64,000 nt of DNA from Planctomycetota bacterium (GCA_021776735.1 JAJFFH010000027.1:598839-662838); one strand, 5' to 3'; shown: positions 9,225-20,839, counted from the stretch's first letter. Translations and numbers: made by a program. Notes: generated from the letters alone by a model not told the origin.

Positions 9225-12200
9225 CTAGCCGTCCGGAGCGTCGGGCAATGCGGGTGCCTTCGCTTCGTCGTAGAAGTCCTCGAGCATCGGCCACGACTTC
9301 GACTTGACCTCGATGTAGAAGATCGTGCGGGCGTGCTTCGTGCGAAACGCCATCACGCGTGCCGCGATCGCCTTGACGGCGGCGAGGTCCTTGGGATTGA
9401 GCGAGTCCCGGCAGATTTCCATCCAGTCGGCTTGGGCCTGCGCCTCGTGGGTGGCCCGCTGCATGAGGATGCTCGCGGCGGGACCGTGGCGCTTGTTGTT
9501 GAGCGCGACGACCTTGCCGAATTCCTCGCGCGCCGCGTCGTACTGCATCGTCTCGAAGCAGAACGCGCCAAGGGCAAAGCGGATCAGCGCCTCCTCGTCC
9601 TTGCTCTTGAACTTCCAGCGCAGGACGGGGCCCTCGTAAAAGACCCCGTGGTAGATCCAGTTCATCGGGAAGGACGAAAACGCGTGGTCGCGCTTGCTGA
9701 GTCCACGCACCTTCGCCCGGGTCGTGAATTGGTAGATGGCCTGGGGATTCGACTTGTGCTTCGCCAGCGCGGTCTTGAAGACCTTTTGGCCTGCGATCGG
9801 AACGGAGATCTTGAGTGAAGCGAAGGGGCGGGCGCCCTTGGGGCCGCCGAAGCTCGCGTTCAGGTCGGTGTTGAACCGCTTGAACGCATACTCGTACCAT
9901 GACAACAGCTCGATGCGTTCTTGGGCAAAGGCCTTGTAGCGCGGCGTCTGGAGTCCCTGCAAGGTCTTGGTCCACTGCAGGATGGCGTCCTTCGGCCGGC
10001 AAAACATCACGTTGTTCGGGTTGATGTCCGGATCGAGGCTCGACTGCGTGCGGAGCGTGCGCGCGATCAGGGCCAAGTCCTTCGCGAGGCGTCCTTTCTT
10101 GAAGTTTTCGAGGTCGCGCTTCCACTTGCCGACGAGTTTTTTCGCCTCGCGCTGCGCCTTGCGGACGTTGTCTTTCGGACGCGCCTTGGGGTCGATGTAG
10201 GTCTCGACGACGGCCTCGAGATCTTCGATCGCCTTTTGGATGTCGGCTTCCGCGGCGGTGTCGGGGAGCTTCTCGGCCTGTTCGCGGACCCTTTCCCAGT
10301 CGTTGCGGAACGCCAGGACGATTCGGTCGTACTCCTTGGCGAAGTCCCGGCGCGCCGGCTTGACGATCTTCATGATCGAGGGCAGGTCGGCGACCTTGTC
10401 GCGCTCGTCGCCGTAGGTGATCTCGGAATCCAGAAGCGGCCGAAACGGGTCGTCCTTCGGGTAGCGATCCGTCGAGGCGGCTTCCGCGAGGTTGAGGGCG
10501 TTCTCGAAGCGCTTCTCCGCGCGCAGCTTCACCAGTTTCTCGTTCACCGTCTTGACGATCCCGTTGGCTTCCCCTTTCTTGAGCGCGATCTTTTGCCGCT
10601 TCACCTCGGCCGAGGCTTGACCCTTGCGGAGCTTGACCTCGATGTCCTTGGCCTGGGCCTTCGCCCACGTGACCAGACCGAGTTCCTCTTCGAATTCGCC
10701 AAACAGATCGCCCTGTTCGGCCTCCTCGAACTCGAGCTTGAGATCGAGCCAGTCCTGGGTGTTCGCTTCCGCGGTCGCCTTGTCGTCGAACACGCTCTTG
10801 ATCGGGTTGCGGGCCTGGAGCGTCGCTTTCACCGCCCTCAGGTTCGCTCTTTCGCCCTTCGCCTGGGCGCGCAGTTGGCCGCGCTTGGCTTCGCGCGCCG
10901 CTCGTTCGGCCTTCTGCTGTTTTCTCTCGGCCTCTTCCCGTAGACGAATGGCCTCGGGATTGTCACGGGTCGGGCCCTCCTTGGTCGCGAGCTTGAAGAT
11001 CACTACGCCACCGACCAAAAGCAACAAGACCAACGGGATCAAGACGCGCTTGCCCACGCCCTTCTTGATGATCGCGCCCTTGATACCGTGGTTCGCACAG
11101 ACCTCTTCGAGTGCGCCAATCAGCTCGCCCGAATCGGAATAGCGATCCTCGGGGTCCTTCGCCAACATCTTGGCGAGGACGAGATCGAGATCACCGGGCA
11201 CGTCGCTCTCGGCGCTCGACGCGGCCGGGGGCGGCTCATTGACATGCTTGAGGACGATTTCCTTGGCCGTCCTGCCGGTGAATACGGTCTTGCCCGTGAT
11301 CATCCGGAAAAACGTGGCGCCGAGGCTGTACTGGTCGGCTCGGCCATCGACGTTCGTGCCCAAGGCCTGCTCGGGAGGAATAAAGTGGGGCGTGCCGATG
11401 ACGCCCGTGTCATCGGATCCCGCACCGCGCTTGGCCAGACCCAGGTCCGCGATCTTGATGCGGCCCTCGTCGTCGAGCATGAGGTTGTCGGGCTTGATAT
11501 CCCGGTGGACGATGCCCTTGGCTTCCGCGAACTGGAGTCCGTGCGCGGCTTCCAGAATCATCAGGATGGCGTCCGGCCACGGAATCTGCTTATCGCGACC
11601 GAGAAGCTCCTCGACCGAGCCCTGGCCGATGAACTCCATCGAGAAGTACGAGACGTCACCTTCGGTGCCGGCGTCGTAGACCTGGACGACGTTGGGATGG
11701 ACCAACTGCGCGGCGGCTTGTGCCTCGTTGATGAACAGGCTTCGAAATCCGGGATCCTTGGCCAGGTCGCGGGACAGGATCTTGAGTGCCACATCGCGCT
11801 GGAGCGAGAGTTGGGTCGCGCGATAGACCGTGCCCATGCCGCCGCGACCGACGACCTCGTTGAGCTTGTAGCCGCCCACGATCTTGCCGGTCAGGTCGCG
11901 CGCTTGCGGACGCAGCTTCGCCTTTGCGGCTGCCGCCGCCTGCTGCTCGGTCCGCTCCGGAGCCTGTCTGGTGGCGGGGCGATCCTCGGGGCGACCCTCA
12001 GGGCGACGCTCAGGGCGACCCTGTTGCAGCGTGAGCACGGTGTCACCCAACCGGATCGGGGCGTTACCCTTGATGCGGGCCTGACTGATCTTTTTTCCGC
12101 CGACGAACGTTCCCGCACTGGCGGTGTGGTTGCGCACGATCACGGAATCGTCGGCGATCTCAAGCGAGCAGTGGCCCTTCAGGACCATCGGATCGGTGAG

Positions 12201-12329
12201 GACGATATCCGCCTCGGCGTTGCAGCCGACCGAATAGGTGCGCCCCGGCTCAAGCTTGAAGCGTTGGCCTTCGTCGGGCCCTTTCAGGACGGTCAGAACG
12301 AACAAATCGACAGGCTCCTTCCCGAACAC
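9225..12329 (-). CDS. FHA domain - Ser/Thr protein kinase - transmembrane - coiled-coil protein
   Basis: A 1034-residue signalling protein. Residues about 10-105 form an FHA phosphothreonine-binding domain (GRTYSVGCNAEADIVL...NHTASAGTFVGG). Residues about 150-405 are a complete Hanks-type kinase: VGRGGMGTVYRA (glycine loop), VALKIL (Lys), IVHRDIKPDN (catalytic loop), ADLGLAKRG (a DLG in place of DFG) and GTPHFIPPEQA. One membrane helix (IPLVLLLLVGGVVIFKLA) near residue 430 is followed by about 580 residues of Lys/Glu-rich coiled coil ending in a more globular part. By topology the tail would be outside the cytoplasmic membrane. GTG start 12 bp after yggS. Confidence 0.92.
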   Translation of the reverse strand: MFGKEPVDLFVLTVLKGPDEGQRFKLEPGRTYSVGCNAEADIVLTDPMVLKGHCSLEIADDSVIVRNHTASAGTFVGGKKISQARIKGNAPIRLGDTVLTLQQGRPERRPEGRPEDRPATRQAPERTEQQAAAAAKAKLRPQARDLTGKIVGGYKLNEVVGRGGMGTVYRATQLSLQRDVALKILSRDLAKDPGFRSLFINEAQAAAQLVHPNVVQVYDAGTEGDVSYFSMEFIGQGSVEELLGRDKQIPWPDAILMILEAAHGLQFAEAKGIVHRDIKPDNLMLDDEGRIKIADLGLAKRGAGSDDTGVIGTPHFIPPEQALGTNVDGRADQYSLGATFFRMITGKTVFTGRTAKEIVLKHVNEPPPAASSAESDVPGDLDLVLAKMLAKDPEDRYSDSGELIGALEEVCANHGIKGAIIKKGVGKRVLIPLVLLLLVGGVVIFKLATKEGPTRDNPEAIRLREEAERKQQKAERAAREAKRGQLRAQAKGERANLRAVKATLQARNPIKSVFDDKATAEANTQDWLDLKLEFEEAEQGDLFGEFEEELGLVTWAKAQAKDIEVKLRKGQASAEVKRQKIALKKGEANGIVKTVNEKLVKLRAEKRFENALNLAEAASTDRYPKDDPFRPLLDSEITYGDERDKVADLPSIMKIVKPARRDFAKEYDRIVLAFRNDWERVREQAEKLPDTAAEADIQKAIEDLEAVVETYIDPKARPKDNVRKAQREAKKLVGKWKRDLENFKKGRLAKDLALIARTLRTQSSLDPDINPNNVMFCRPKDAILQWTKTLQGLQTPRYKAFAQERIELLSWYEYAFKRFNTDLNASFGGPKGARPFASLKISVPIAGQKVFKTALAKHKSNPQAIYQFTTRAKVRGLSKRDHAFSSFPMNWIYHGVFYEGPVLRWKFKSKDEEALIRFALGAFCFETMQYDAAREEFGKVVALNNKRHGPAASILMQRATHEAQAQADWMEICRDSLNPKDLAAVKAIAARVMAFRTKHARTIFYIEVKSKSWPMLEDFYDEAKAPALPDAPDG

Positions 12330-12341
12330 AGAGTCTAACGG

Positions 12342-13064
12342 CTAAGTCCTATCCTCGGGAGTGCCAGTTTTACGTAATCCGAGCAGGGCCGTCCCGATTC
12401 GGACATGGGTCGCCCCCTCTTCGACCGCGATTTCGAAGTCTCCGCTCATGCCCATCGACAGACCCGCCAGCGGCGGCCCGTCACCCGCGGCATTGAGATC
12501 AGCGCGCAACTGCCTCAGGGCCCGAAAGTGAGGCCGAGCCGCCTCCGGATCCGCGCGATACGGCGCCATGGTCATCAGGCCCACGCAATGCAGCGTCTCC
12601 GACGCCAGCACGCGCCGCAGCAACGCCCGCGCATCTCGGGGGGCAACCCCGTACTTTTGGGCTTCGCCCGCGATATTGACCTGCAGGAAAACATCCACCG
12701 GGCGATTCAGCGCGGCAAGCGCATCCACAAGCCGCAGGGAATCGACCGAGTGGATGACCGAGAACAGCTCCAGCGCGCGGCGCGCCTTGTTGCGCTGGAG
12801 GTGGCCGATCAGATGCCAGCGGGGCTGCGACCGCACGCACGGGATCTTTTCGGACGCCTCCTGGACCCGATTCTCCCCGACGTCGGTCAGACCGGCCGCC
12901 ACAGCGGCATCGACGCTCGCTGCGCCGAACTTCTTCGTGACCGCAACGATCACGACCTCGTCGTCGTCGCTCCCGCGCCCACCACGCTCCAAGGCGCCAT
13001 CAATGCGGCGCCTTACATCAGAAAGTCTGGTCGAGATCTTGTCGATGAGCCTAACCCGTTCCAT
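12342..13064 (-). CDS. yggS: PLP homeostasis protein, YggS/PROSC family
   Basis: A 240-residue PLP-binding TIM-barrel protein that buffers pyridoxal phosphate. Visible: VIVAVTKKF (second Lys is the PLP lysine), GLTDVGENRVQEASEK, PRWHLIGHLQRNKAR, FSVIHSVDSLRLVDAL, LQVNIAGEAQKYGV, GLMTMAPY and LSMGMSGDFEIAVEEGATHVRIGTALLG. ATG at 13064 gives the usual length. The open frame upstream to 13292 overlaps a good plus-strand promoter and is not YggS-like. First gene of the minus-strand run ending at 7078. Confidence 0.94.
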   Translation of the reverse strand: MERVRLIDKISTRLSDVRRRIDGALERGGRGSDDDEVVIVAVTKKFGAASVDAAVAAGLTDVGENRVQEASEKIPCVRSQPRWHLIGHLQRNKARRALELFSVIHSVDSLRLVDALAALNRPVDVFLQVNIAGEAQKYGVAPRDARALLRRVLASETLHCVGLMTMAPYRADPEAARPHFRALRQLRADLNAAGDGPPLAGLSMGMSGDFEIAVEEGATHVRIGTALLGLRKTGTPEDRT

Positions 13065-13102
13065 GGCAAAAGGTTGTGAACGTCGCCCGCCTTTAAACGC
13101 TC

Positions 13103-13131
13103 TTGACACCCCTTGGCGGCGTCTGTATCGT
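13103..13131 (+). promoter_or_regulatory. Sigma-70-type promoter for the propeller lipoprotein gene
   Basis: TTGACA (13103-13108), a 17-nt spacer and TATCGT (13126-13131) give the clearest housekeeping-type promoter in the window. It lies about 100 nt upstream of the ATG at 13235. The -35 box is a perfect consensus; the -10 has three to four matches. Confidence 0.7.
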
Positions 13132-13234
13132 ACCGGCCTTCCGTACGCAGGGACCGTGTGGCTATGGGCAGCCACGGTACCTCGACTTTCGTGCGGGGTG
13201 ACTTTGTACGCCGGCAATCCCGGAGGTTTTCGAG

Positions 13235-14686
13235 ATGGGCAAGCGCCTGCTTCTGGTCGCAATTCTACTGACACCGTTCGCGTGTAAGGCAACCGACAAG
13301 GGTACCTCGTCGCGCGTGAACGGAACCTCGACCGCCGAGGCCGGGACCGTATCGACGGATCCGGTCGAAGAGGCGCTTGGTCGACTCGGCATCGACGGTG
13401 GCATCCGCCGCTTCGGGCTCAACTCGCCCCGGATCGCCCGCACCCATCTGCTCAAGGATGCGTTGCTGCTCGAAACGGTGGGCGACAAACCCTTGCTGAT
13501 GGCCTTGGAGCGGGGCAGCCTCAACGCAGCCTGGTCGACGAAGCTGGCCGAACCGACGAAGTTCGCCGCCGCGGAGAACGGCAACCTGATCGTCTTGGTC
13601 TCGGACCACTACGCTCATGTGCTCGAGCAGAGCACGGGGCAACCGGCGCCGCGATTCATGCGGGGGCCGCTGTCCGGGCTACGCCATCCCTTCCTGCGTC
13701 TTCCGTTTACGCCGACAGCGGGCGCGGCGGTCGGCATCGACACTTTCTACGTTCCGTCGCTGGGCAACCCGCACAGCAACAAGAACTTCGAGTCGTTCAG
13801 CGCGATCACCGGCCAACTCGGCTGGGGCTATCGGACGAGCGGCCACATACTGACCAGTCCCAAGGTCGCGGGCGGCCGGGCCGACCCCAAGCTCTACTTC
13901 GTGACCTCGAGCGGCCTCGTGACGTGCCTGGACGCGACCAACTACGGTCGCGCGCCGCGCGGAACACGCTGGCAGGAGCTGGCGGAGACCGGCGTCAGCC
14001 AGCCCTTGGCCGTTACCGAAGACACCAAGGCCAGCGCGGGCGCCGTCTACGTCATCGACAAGGAAGGAATTGTCTACAGCTTCAACCGGATCACGGGCGA
14101 ACGCAACTGGATCGACGCCACCGGCGGCCGCGCCAAGGGCGGCCCCGAGGTCTTCGGTCCCATCCTGGTGGTTCCGTTGAAGTCCGGTCTGCTCGGGTAT
14201 GACGCACGCAACGTCGTCTACGAAGTCCACGTCCTCGATGGACCCGCAGCAGGTAACGTCGAGTGGATCCGCGGCTACAAGTCCAAGAGCGTCGGCGGCC
14301 TGTCCTGGCAGATCCGGGACGAAAGCCTGGTCGCCTCTGCCGCCGAAGGCGAAACGTTCACGATGAACGGCGCCAAGGGCCATAACAGCACACCGGTTCT
14401 CAGCGGCTCGGTCATCGAGGCCAACGGCGTGCGCTACCGGATCAAGGACCGTGGCACAGCCCCCTTGTGGAAGAACAGCGATGTCGATCGGGTCGTCGCG
14501 CGGGTTGGAGACAAGCTCGTGGCCGCCAAGGGGACCGCGCTCGTGGTTCTTAACGCGTGGACCGGCGAGGCGATGGGCGAGCCCGTCGAGATTCCCGGCG
14601 CGCGCCTCGTGCCGACCAACCACTCGACCGCCAACCTGTATGTAATCGCCGGCGACGCCACGCTTTACGCACTCCTGCCGCGCTAG
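13235..14686 (+). CDS. PQQ-like beta-propeller exported protein (BamB-like fold)
   Basis: A 483-residue exported protein. The N-terminus MGKRLLLVAILLTPFACKA has a signal peptide and a possible but weak lipobox (PFAC). From about residue 85 there are propeller blades, each with a pattern of small strands and a repeated LxxLDAxTG-type turn (LESFSAITGQLGW-like, YFVTSSGLVTCLDA, VYVIDKEGIVYSFNRITGERNW, LVVLNAWTGEAMG). This matches PQQ-like/BamB-type repeats without any enzyme signature. It is transcribed alone from a strong promoter and precedes tatA. An outer-membrane assembly or scaffold role is possible but not shown. Confidence 0.75.
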   Translation: MGKRLLLVAILLTPFACKATDKGTSSRVNGTSTAEAGTVSTDPVEEALGRLGIDGGIRRFGLNSPRIARTHLLKDALLLETVGDKPLLMALERGSLNAAWSTKLAEPTKFAAAENGNLIVLVSDHYAHVLEQSTGQPAPRFMRGPLSGLRHPFLRLPFTPTAGAAVGIDTFYVPSLGNPHSNKNFESFSAITGQLGWGYRTSGHILTSPKVAGGRADPKLYFVTSSGLVTCLDATNYGRAPRGTRWQELAETGVSQPLAVTEDTKASAGAVYVIDKEGIVYSFNRITGERNWIDATGGRAKGGPEVFGPILVVPLKSGLLGYDARNVVYEVHVLDGPAAGNVEWIRGYKSKSVGGLSWQIRDESLVASAAEGETFTMNGAKGHNSTPVLSGSVIEANGVRYRIKDRGTAPLWKNSDVDRVVARVGDKLVAAKGTALVVLNAWTGEAMGEPVEIPGARLVPTNHSTANLYVIAGDATLYALLPR

Positions 14687-14743
14687 GGACGAGAAACCGA
14701 AACCCGATCGGTACGATCCGGGTTAGACTCAATCGGTCGATCC

Positions 14744-14991
14744 ATGATTGCCTTCGGACAAATAGGCTTCTGGCAGCTCCTCATCGTGCTGGCGGTCCTG
14801 CTGCTGCTGTTTGGCAGCAGCAGGCTGCCGAAGATGGCGCGCAGTCTGGGGCAGTCGCTGACCGAGTTCAAGCGCGGCCTCAAGGAAACGCCGCCGAGCG
14901 ACGAGCCGCCCAAGAACGTCGAGGATACGTCCACGACCGCGGACGGCGACGCGGCGAGCGCGAAGACCAAGTCAGACGCTACGTCTGATTC

Positions 14992-14995
<4 letters not shown>
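14744..14995 (+). CDS. tatA: Twin-arginine translocase TatA/TatE subunit
   Basis: An 83-residue Tat pore-forming subunit. A single N-terminal membrane helix (GFWQLLIVLAVLLLLFG) is followed by the conserved FGSSRLPKMARSLGQSLTEFKRG amphipathic helix, whose FG hinge and F-K-x-G motif are diagnostic, then a charged low-complexity tail. The short length favours TatA over TatB. It is convergent with tilS: the two stop codons share the palindrome CTAG at 14992-14995. No tatC is in the window. Confidence 0.92.
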
Positions 14996-16953
<1,958 letters not shown>

Positions 16954-16954
<1 letters not shown>

Positions 16955-18186
16955 TGTCCTTCAATAGGCGCAGGTCGCCCGACGATTCCATGGGACTTGA
17001 GGGGCTCGTGACGCTCGACCGGCTCGATGTCGCGGGCAAGCGCGTGTTCGTGCGCGTCGACTTCAACGTTCCGCGTGAGGACGGCGAGATCACGGACGAC
17101 GCCCGGATTCAGGCCGCGCTACCGACGATCGAGCTTCTCAAGCAGCGCGGCGCGCAGGTCATTCTGGCCAGCCATCTCGGGCGTCCGAAGGGGCTGCGTC
17201 GTGCGGAATTCTCCCTCAAGCCGGTTGCGCAGCGGCTGCGCGAGCTCTTGCAGGCTCCGGTCATCCTCGCGCCTGGCGCGATCGGGCCGGAAGCCGAGTA
17301 CGCCGTTGCCCAGCAAAAGCCAGGCGATGTGATCCTGCTCGAGAACTTGCGCTTTTATCCGGGCGAAACCGCGAACGATCCGGAGTTCGTCGCCGAGCTC
17401 AAGAAACTCTGCGATCTCTACGTGAACGACGCGTTCGGAACGTGCCACCGGGCACACGCCTCGACCGCCGGGCTTCCGCGTGCGCTGGGCGGCGGCAGCC
17501 CGGGTCTCCTGGTACAGGCCGAAATCGAGGCGTTTCAACGGATCGTTCACGATCCCGAGCGACCGTTCGTCGCCGTCCTCGGCGGTGCCAAGGTGGCGGA
17601 CAAGATCCCGGTGCTCTCGAACCTGATCGAGAACGTGAACGCGGTCGTGATCGGCGGCGGAATGGCCTACACCTTTCTCAAGGCGCGCGAGATTCCGATC
17701 GGAACGTCGCGGGTCGAGGAAGACCTGATCGCGACGGCACGCGACATTCTCAACCGCGCGAGACAGGGCGGCGTCGAGATCCTGCTGCCGTCCGACCACG
17801 TCGCCGCGGACCGATTCGACCAAAAGGCCGAGGCGTATGCCGTGACAACTCCCGACATCCCCACGGGGCTGATGGGACTCGACATCGGCACCGAGACGCG
17901 GCGGCGCTACGCGGCGCGGATCGAGACGGCGGGCACCGTCGTCTGGAACGGGCCGATGGGGGTGTTCGAGTGGGAGGCGTTTTCCGCCGGCACCAGGGCT
18001 GTCGCCGAGGCCATGGCCCGTTGCGCCGGCACGACGGTTGTCGGGGGCGGTGACAGCGCCGCCGCGGTGAAGCAATTCGGGTTGCGCGATAAGATGACCC
18101 ATGTCAGTACCGGCGGAGGAGCGTCGCTGGAACTTCTCGAAGGAAAGACGCTCCCCGGGCTTGCTGCCCTGGAGGCTTCGTCGTGA
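16954..18186 (+). CDS. pgk: Phosphoglycerate kinase
   Basis: A 410-residue PGK (398 if the ATG at 16990 is used). VFVRVDFNVPREDGEITDDARI is the PGK signature, followed by ASHLGRPKG, NDAFGTCHRAHAST, LGGAKVADKIPVL, IGGGMAYTFL, GPMGVFE and GGGDSAAAVKQFG (nucleotide-binding Gly-rich loop). The start at 16954 overlaps the gapA stop. The first 12 residues (Arg/Ser-rich) are not family-like, so 16990 is a credible alternative. The 3' end overlaps the next membrane protein gene by 4 bp. Confidence 0.97.
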
Positions 18187-18665
18187 GTTATGGCGCACAA
18201 CTGCTGATCGCTGGATCGGGTCCGACGGGATACTTCGTCCTCAAGTGGATCCATGTGCTCGGCATAGTCATCTACGCGGGCGGCTTTCTGGCTCTTACCC
18301 GTCTCATGGGCCACGCCGTCCGCTTCGAGAGCGAGGAATCCCGCCGCGACGCCTTCCGCATTTTCAAGCGGATGCACAAGTTCGTGGACTGGGGCGGCCT
18401 GTTTCTGACCGTCGGCGCTGGCCTGTGGTTGCTCGTCTGGAATCCGCTATCCAAGAGTTACATGGGACACGAGAGCGGCTACTTCCACATGAAGTTGACC
18501 TTCGTGCTGATCCTGATCGTCACGGACGTGATCTTCAGCCGCCGGTTGTTCGCCCTGACCGCCGAAGGCGAACAGCCCAAGGCCGCGTTTTTTCGCATCA
18601 TCCACGGCGTATCCGCGCTGATGGTGCTCCTGACGCTGCTCGCGGTCTTCGTCGTGCGCGGGTAA
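18183..18665 (+). CDS. Four-helix membrane protein, HemJ/CopD-like
   Basis: A 160-residue protein with four hydrophobic helices. Conserved polar positions are WIHVLGIVIYAGGF (helix 1 His), a cytoplasmic HKFVDWGG, GLWLL, and YFHMKLTFVLILI (His-Met-Lys). The order H...H...HxKL and the length fit HemJ (coproporphyrinogen/protoporphyrinogen oxidase, formerly UPF0093) and the related CopD/DUF2269 group. HemJ itself is a reasonable but unproven choice. GTG start overlaps the pgk stop (GTGA), so it ends the gapA-pgk operon. Confidence 0.65.
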   Translation: MSYGAQLLIAGSGPTGYFVLKWIHVLGIVIYAGGFLALTRLMGHAVRFESEESRRDAFRIFKRMHKFVDWGGLFLTVGAGLWLLVWNPLSKSYMGHESGYFHMKLTFVLILIVTDVIFSRRLFALTAEGEQPKAAFFRIIHGVSALMVLLTLLAVFVVRG

Positions 18666-18672
18666 TCAACGG

Positions 18673-19152
18673 CTAGTTGCGCTTGTCGGCGAGCCGCGGC
18701 GTGCCCGCCACGCCGAACCACGCCGTCAGTCGGGCGAGAGTCCCGCGCGGCGCATACCACACCTGCATGCGACCGTGCAGCGTGGGCGGGTCCGTCGGTA
18801 TGGCGACGATGATGCCGCCCGCGTCGAGAAAGCCGGTGGTCGGGGGACGCCGGCCACCCTCCGGCAGCAGCACAATCTCCCAGCCCCGGGTTTCAAGGGT
18901 CTTGAAATCGCGGAGCAGCGCGTGGTACTCGCCTTCAAGCCGTTTGCGTTCCGCGCCCTCGACGACCCCGATTCGGCGCCGCAGGATCGCGTCCTTGACC
19001 CGGCGCTCCTGCTGGAACCGGGCGCATTCCTGCTCCAGGACGTACGTGGACGGTGCCCGACCAAAAAACCACAGGACCGCCACCAGGATTGCCAGGCCCG
19101 CAAGGCCCAGGGCAACCCGCCGGAGTCGACGTTGGCTGGCGGAGACTTTCAC
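18673..19152 (-). CDS. Unrecognised single-pass membrane protein with coiled coil
   Basis: A 159-residue protein of unknown function. The N-terminus is basic (SASQRRLRRVALG), followed by one membrane helix (LAGLAILVAVLWFFG). An Arg/Glu-rich helical stretch follows, then a small beta-rich end (GWEIVLLPEGG, GIIVAIPTDPP, MQVWYAPRG). A GTG at 19152 is chosen because the frame upstream is antisense to rpe. The gene diverges from rpe with only 25 bp between the starts. Confidence 0.65.
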   Translation of the reverse strand: MKVSASQRRLRRVALGLAGLAILVAVLWFFGRAPSTYVLEQECARFQQERRVKDAILRRRIGVVEGAERKRLEGEYHALLRDFKTLETRGWEIVLLPEGGRRPPTTGFLDAGGIIVAIPTDPPTLHGRMQVWYAPRGTLARLTAWFGVAGTPRLADKRN

Positions 19153-19177
19153 GCTCGGTACTCTACAATCGAGCACC

Positions 19178-19816
19178 GTGGATGTTCTGATTGCTCCGTC
19201 GGTCCTGAGCGCCGATTTCGCCTGTCTTACCGATGAGCTGGCTGATGCGGCCGAGGGCGGCGCCGACTGGTTCCACCTCGACGTGATGGACGGGCATTTC
19301 GTGCCCAACATCACGTTCGGCCCGTTCGTCGTCAAGGCGATCCGCGCCGCCACCGAGCTGTTCCTCGATTGCCATCTGATGATTCAGGATCCGCTCACCT
19401 ACGCACCGCAGTTCGCGAAAGCCGGAGCGGACCTGGTCACGTTTCACGCGGAAGTCGATCAGGATCCGGAGCAGATCATCGACGCGATCGAGGCCCAGGG
19501 AAAAAAAGCTGGCATGGTCGTCAACCCCGGTACGGACGCGCAGGTGCTGCAACACTGGTTGCCGCGCTTGTCGCTGGTCGTCGTGATGTCGGTCAAGCCC
19601 GGGTTCGCCGGCCAGTCGTTCATGCCCGACGTGCTCGAGAAAATCGCCGTCCTGCGCTCGTTGGGCTACGAGGGCAACATCGAGATGGACGGCGGCGTGT
19701 CGCCGGACACGGCGCGCGCGTGCAAGGACGCGGGTGCGACGGTGCTGGTCGCGGGCAGCGCGGTGTTCGGCGAGGCGGACCGCGCCGCGGCAATCCGCGC
19801 GATCCGGGAGGCGTAG
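19178..19816 (+). CDS. rpe: Ribulose-phosphate 3-epimerase
   Basis: A 212-residue TIM-barrel epimerase that interconverts ribulose 5-phosphate and xylulose 5-phosphate. Visible: APSVLSADFACL, WFHLDVMDGHFVPNITFGP (metal-binding His and Asp), DCHLMIQDP, TFHAEVD, VVVMSVKPGFAGQSF, IEMDGGVS (catalytic Asp) and VLVAGSAVFG. GTG at 19178 is in the right place; TACAAT 13 nt upstream may be a -10 element. Two bases separate its stop from the accD ATG, so the two are co-transcribed. Confidence 0.95.
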   Translation: MDVLIAPSVLSADFACLTDELADAAEGGADWFHLDVMDGHFVPNITFGPFVVKAIRAATELFLDCHLMIQDPLTYAPQFAKAGADLVTFHAEVDQDPEQIIDAIEAQGKKAGMVVNPGTDAQVLQHWLPRLSLVVVMSVKPGFAGQSFMPDVLEKIAVLRSLGYEGNIEMDGGVSPDTARACKDAGATVLVAGSAVFGEADRAAAIRAIREA

Positions 19817-19818
19817 GC

Positions 19819-20646
19819 ATGGGCTGGGCATTTCGGCGAAAAAAAAACATCCCCGGCGGCCTTTGGGACAAGTGCCCGAAGTGCGCCGCGATGCTTCAAA
19901 AACGCCAGCTCGAGGAAAGTGGTGGCGTCTGCCCGCAGTGCGGACACCACGGGCGCATCGGCGCCGCGCGACGGATCGGCGTCATGCTCGACGCCGGTAG
20001 CTTCGTCGAGATCGCGACCGACCTGAAGACCAGCGACCCGCTCGAGTTCGCCGGGTACAGCGGCACGATCGAGCGCTCCAAGAAACGCTCCAACGTCGAT
20101 GAGGCCGCGATCGTCGGCCACGGCAGGATCGAGGAGATGCCGGTCGCGTTCGGCACCCTGGACTTCCACTTCGTCGGCGGTTCCATGGGCATCGTCGTAG
20201 GCGATCGCATCCGCGCCGCCGCCGAACACGCGTTCGAGAACGAAACCCCCCTGGTGCTGGTCTCGACGTCGGGCGGCGCCCGCATGCACGAGGGCGCCTT
20301 GTCCCTGATGCAGATGGCCAAGACCAGCGCCGCCATCGCACGCCTCGGCGAAACCGGGCTGCCCTACATCTCGATCCTCGCGGACCCGTGCACCGGCGGC
20401 GTCATCGCCTCGTTCGCCGCCCTGGGAGACGTGATCCTCGCCGAGCCGGGCGCCCTGATCGGCTTCGCCGGCCCCCGTGTCATCCGCACCACGATCGGCA
20501 CCCAACTGCCCGAGGGATTCCAGACGTCGGAGTTCCTGCTGGAGCACGGCTTCATCGACCGCATCGTGCCGCGCCCAACACTGAAAGCCGAAGTCGCCGC
20601 CATCCTGCGCAACCTGATGGCCGGTCGCGAAAGAGCAGCAGGGTAG
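19819..20646 (+). CDS. accD: Acetyl-CoA carboxylase carboxyltransferase subunit beta
   Basis: A 275-residue AccD of fatty-acid synthesis. The N-terminal four-Cys zinc ribbon (CPKCAAML...CPQCGHHG) is intact. The crotonase-fold core has VGGSMGIVVGDRI, STSGGARMHEGALSLMQM, ADPCTGGVIASFAALGD, EPGALIGFAGPRVI and QTSEFLLEHGFIDRIV. It is slightly shorter than E. coli AccD because the C-terminal tail is trimmed. A long-form copy of the dispersed repeat lies 35 bp downstream. Confidence 0.96.
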   Translation: MGWAFRRKKNIPGGLWDKCPKCAAMLQKRQLEESGGVCPQCGHHGRIGAARRIGVMLDAGSFVEIATDLKTSDPLEFAGYSGTIERSKKRSNVDEAAIVGHGRIEEMPVAFGTLDFHFVGGSMGIVVGDRIRAAAEHAFENETPLVLVSTSGGARMHEGALSLMQMAKTSAAIARLGETGLPYISILADPCTGGVIASFAALGDVILAEPGALIGFAGPRVIRTTIGTQLPEGFQTSEFLLEHGFIDRIVPRPTLKAEVAAILRNLMAGRERAAG

Positions 20647-20680
20647 CGACCGCGAGTCAAACCAGGGGGCCCGGGGGCAA

Positions 20681-20735
20681 GGAATCGCCGTCCGTACGCT
20701 GCTTCCTTCTAACAAAATCCGCGCAACGGGTTTTG
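20681..20735 (-). repeat. Dispersed repeat, long form, between accD and tRNA-Asn
   Basis: Exact core on the minus strand (ATCGCCGTCCGT at 20684-20695), then the purine tract (GCTTCCTTCT on plus), then the hairpin CAAAATCCG / CGGGTTTTG (20713-20721 and 20727-20735, one G-U pair, 5-nt loop). Element order (hairpin, purine tract, core) is the same as in the plus-strand copies. Confidence 0.85.
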
Positions 20736-20779
20736 CCACCACCCGACGCATCGAGCACGCCCCGGATCAAGTCCGGACC

Positions 20780-20807
20780 TTGTCTTGCCGACAGTCTGTC
20801 GTATAAC
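20780..20807 (+). promoter_or_regulatory. Probable tRNA-Asn promoter
   Basis: TTGTCT (20780-20785), a 16-nt spacer and TATAAC (20802-20807) lie 33 nt upstream of the tRNA 5' end. Confidence 0.5.
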
Positions 20808-20839
20808 GGCGAACGGGCGCGCCTGTCGTGCCACAAGAT

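Noticed and set aside
12342..13292. Longer YggS start at 13292
   Set aside because: It would add 76 non-family residues and run over the sigma-70-like promoter of the divergent gene; ATG 13064 gives the normal YggS N-terminus.
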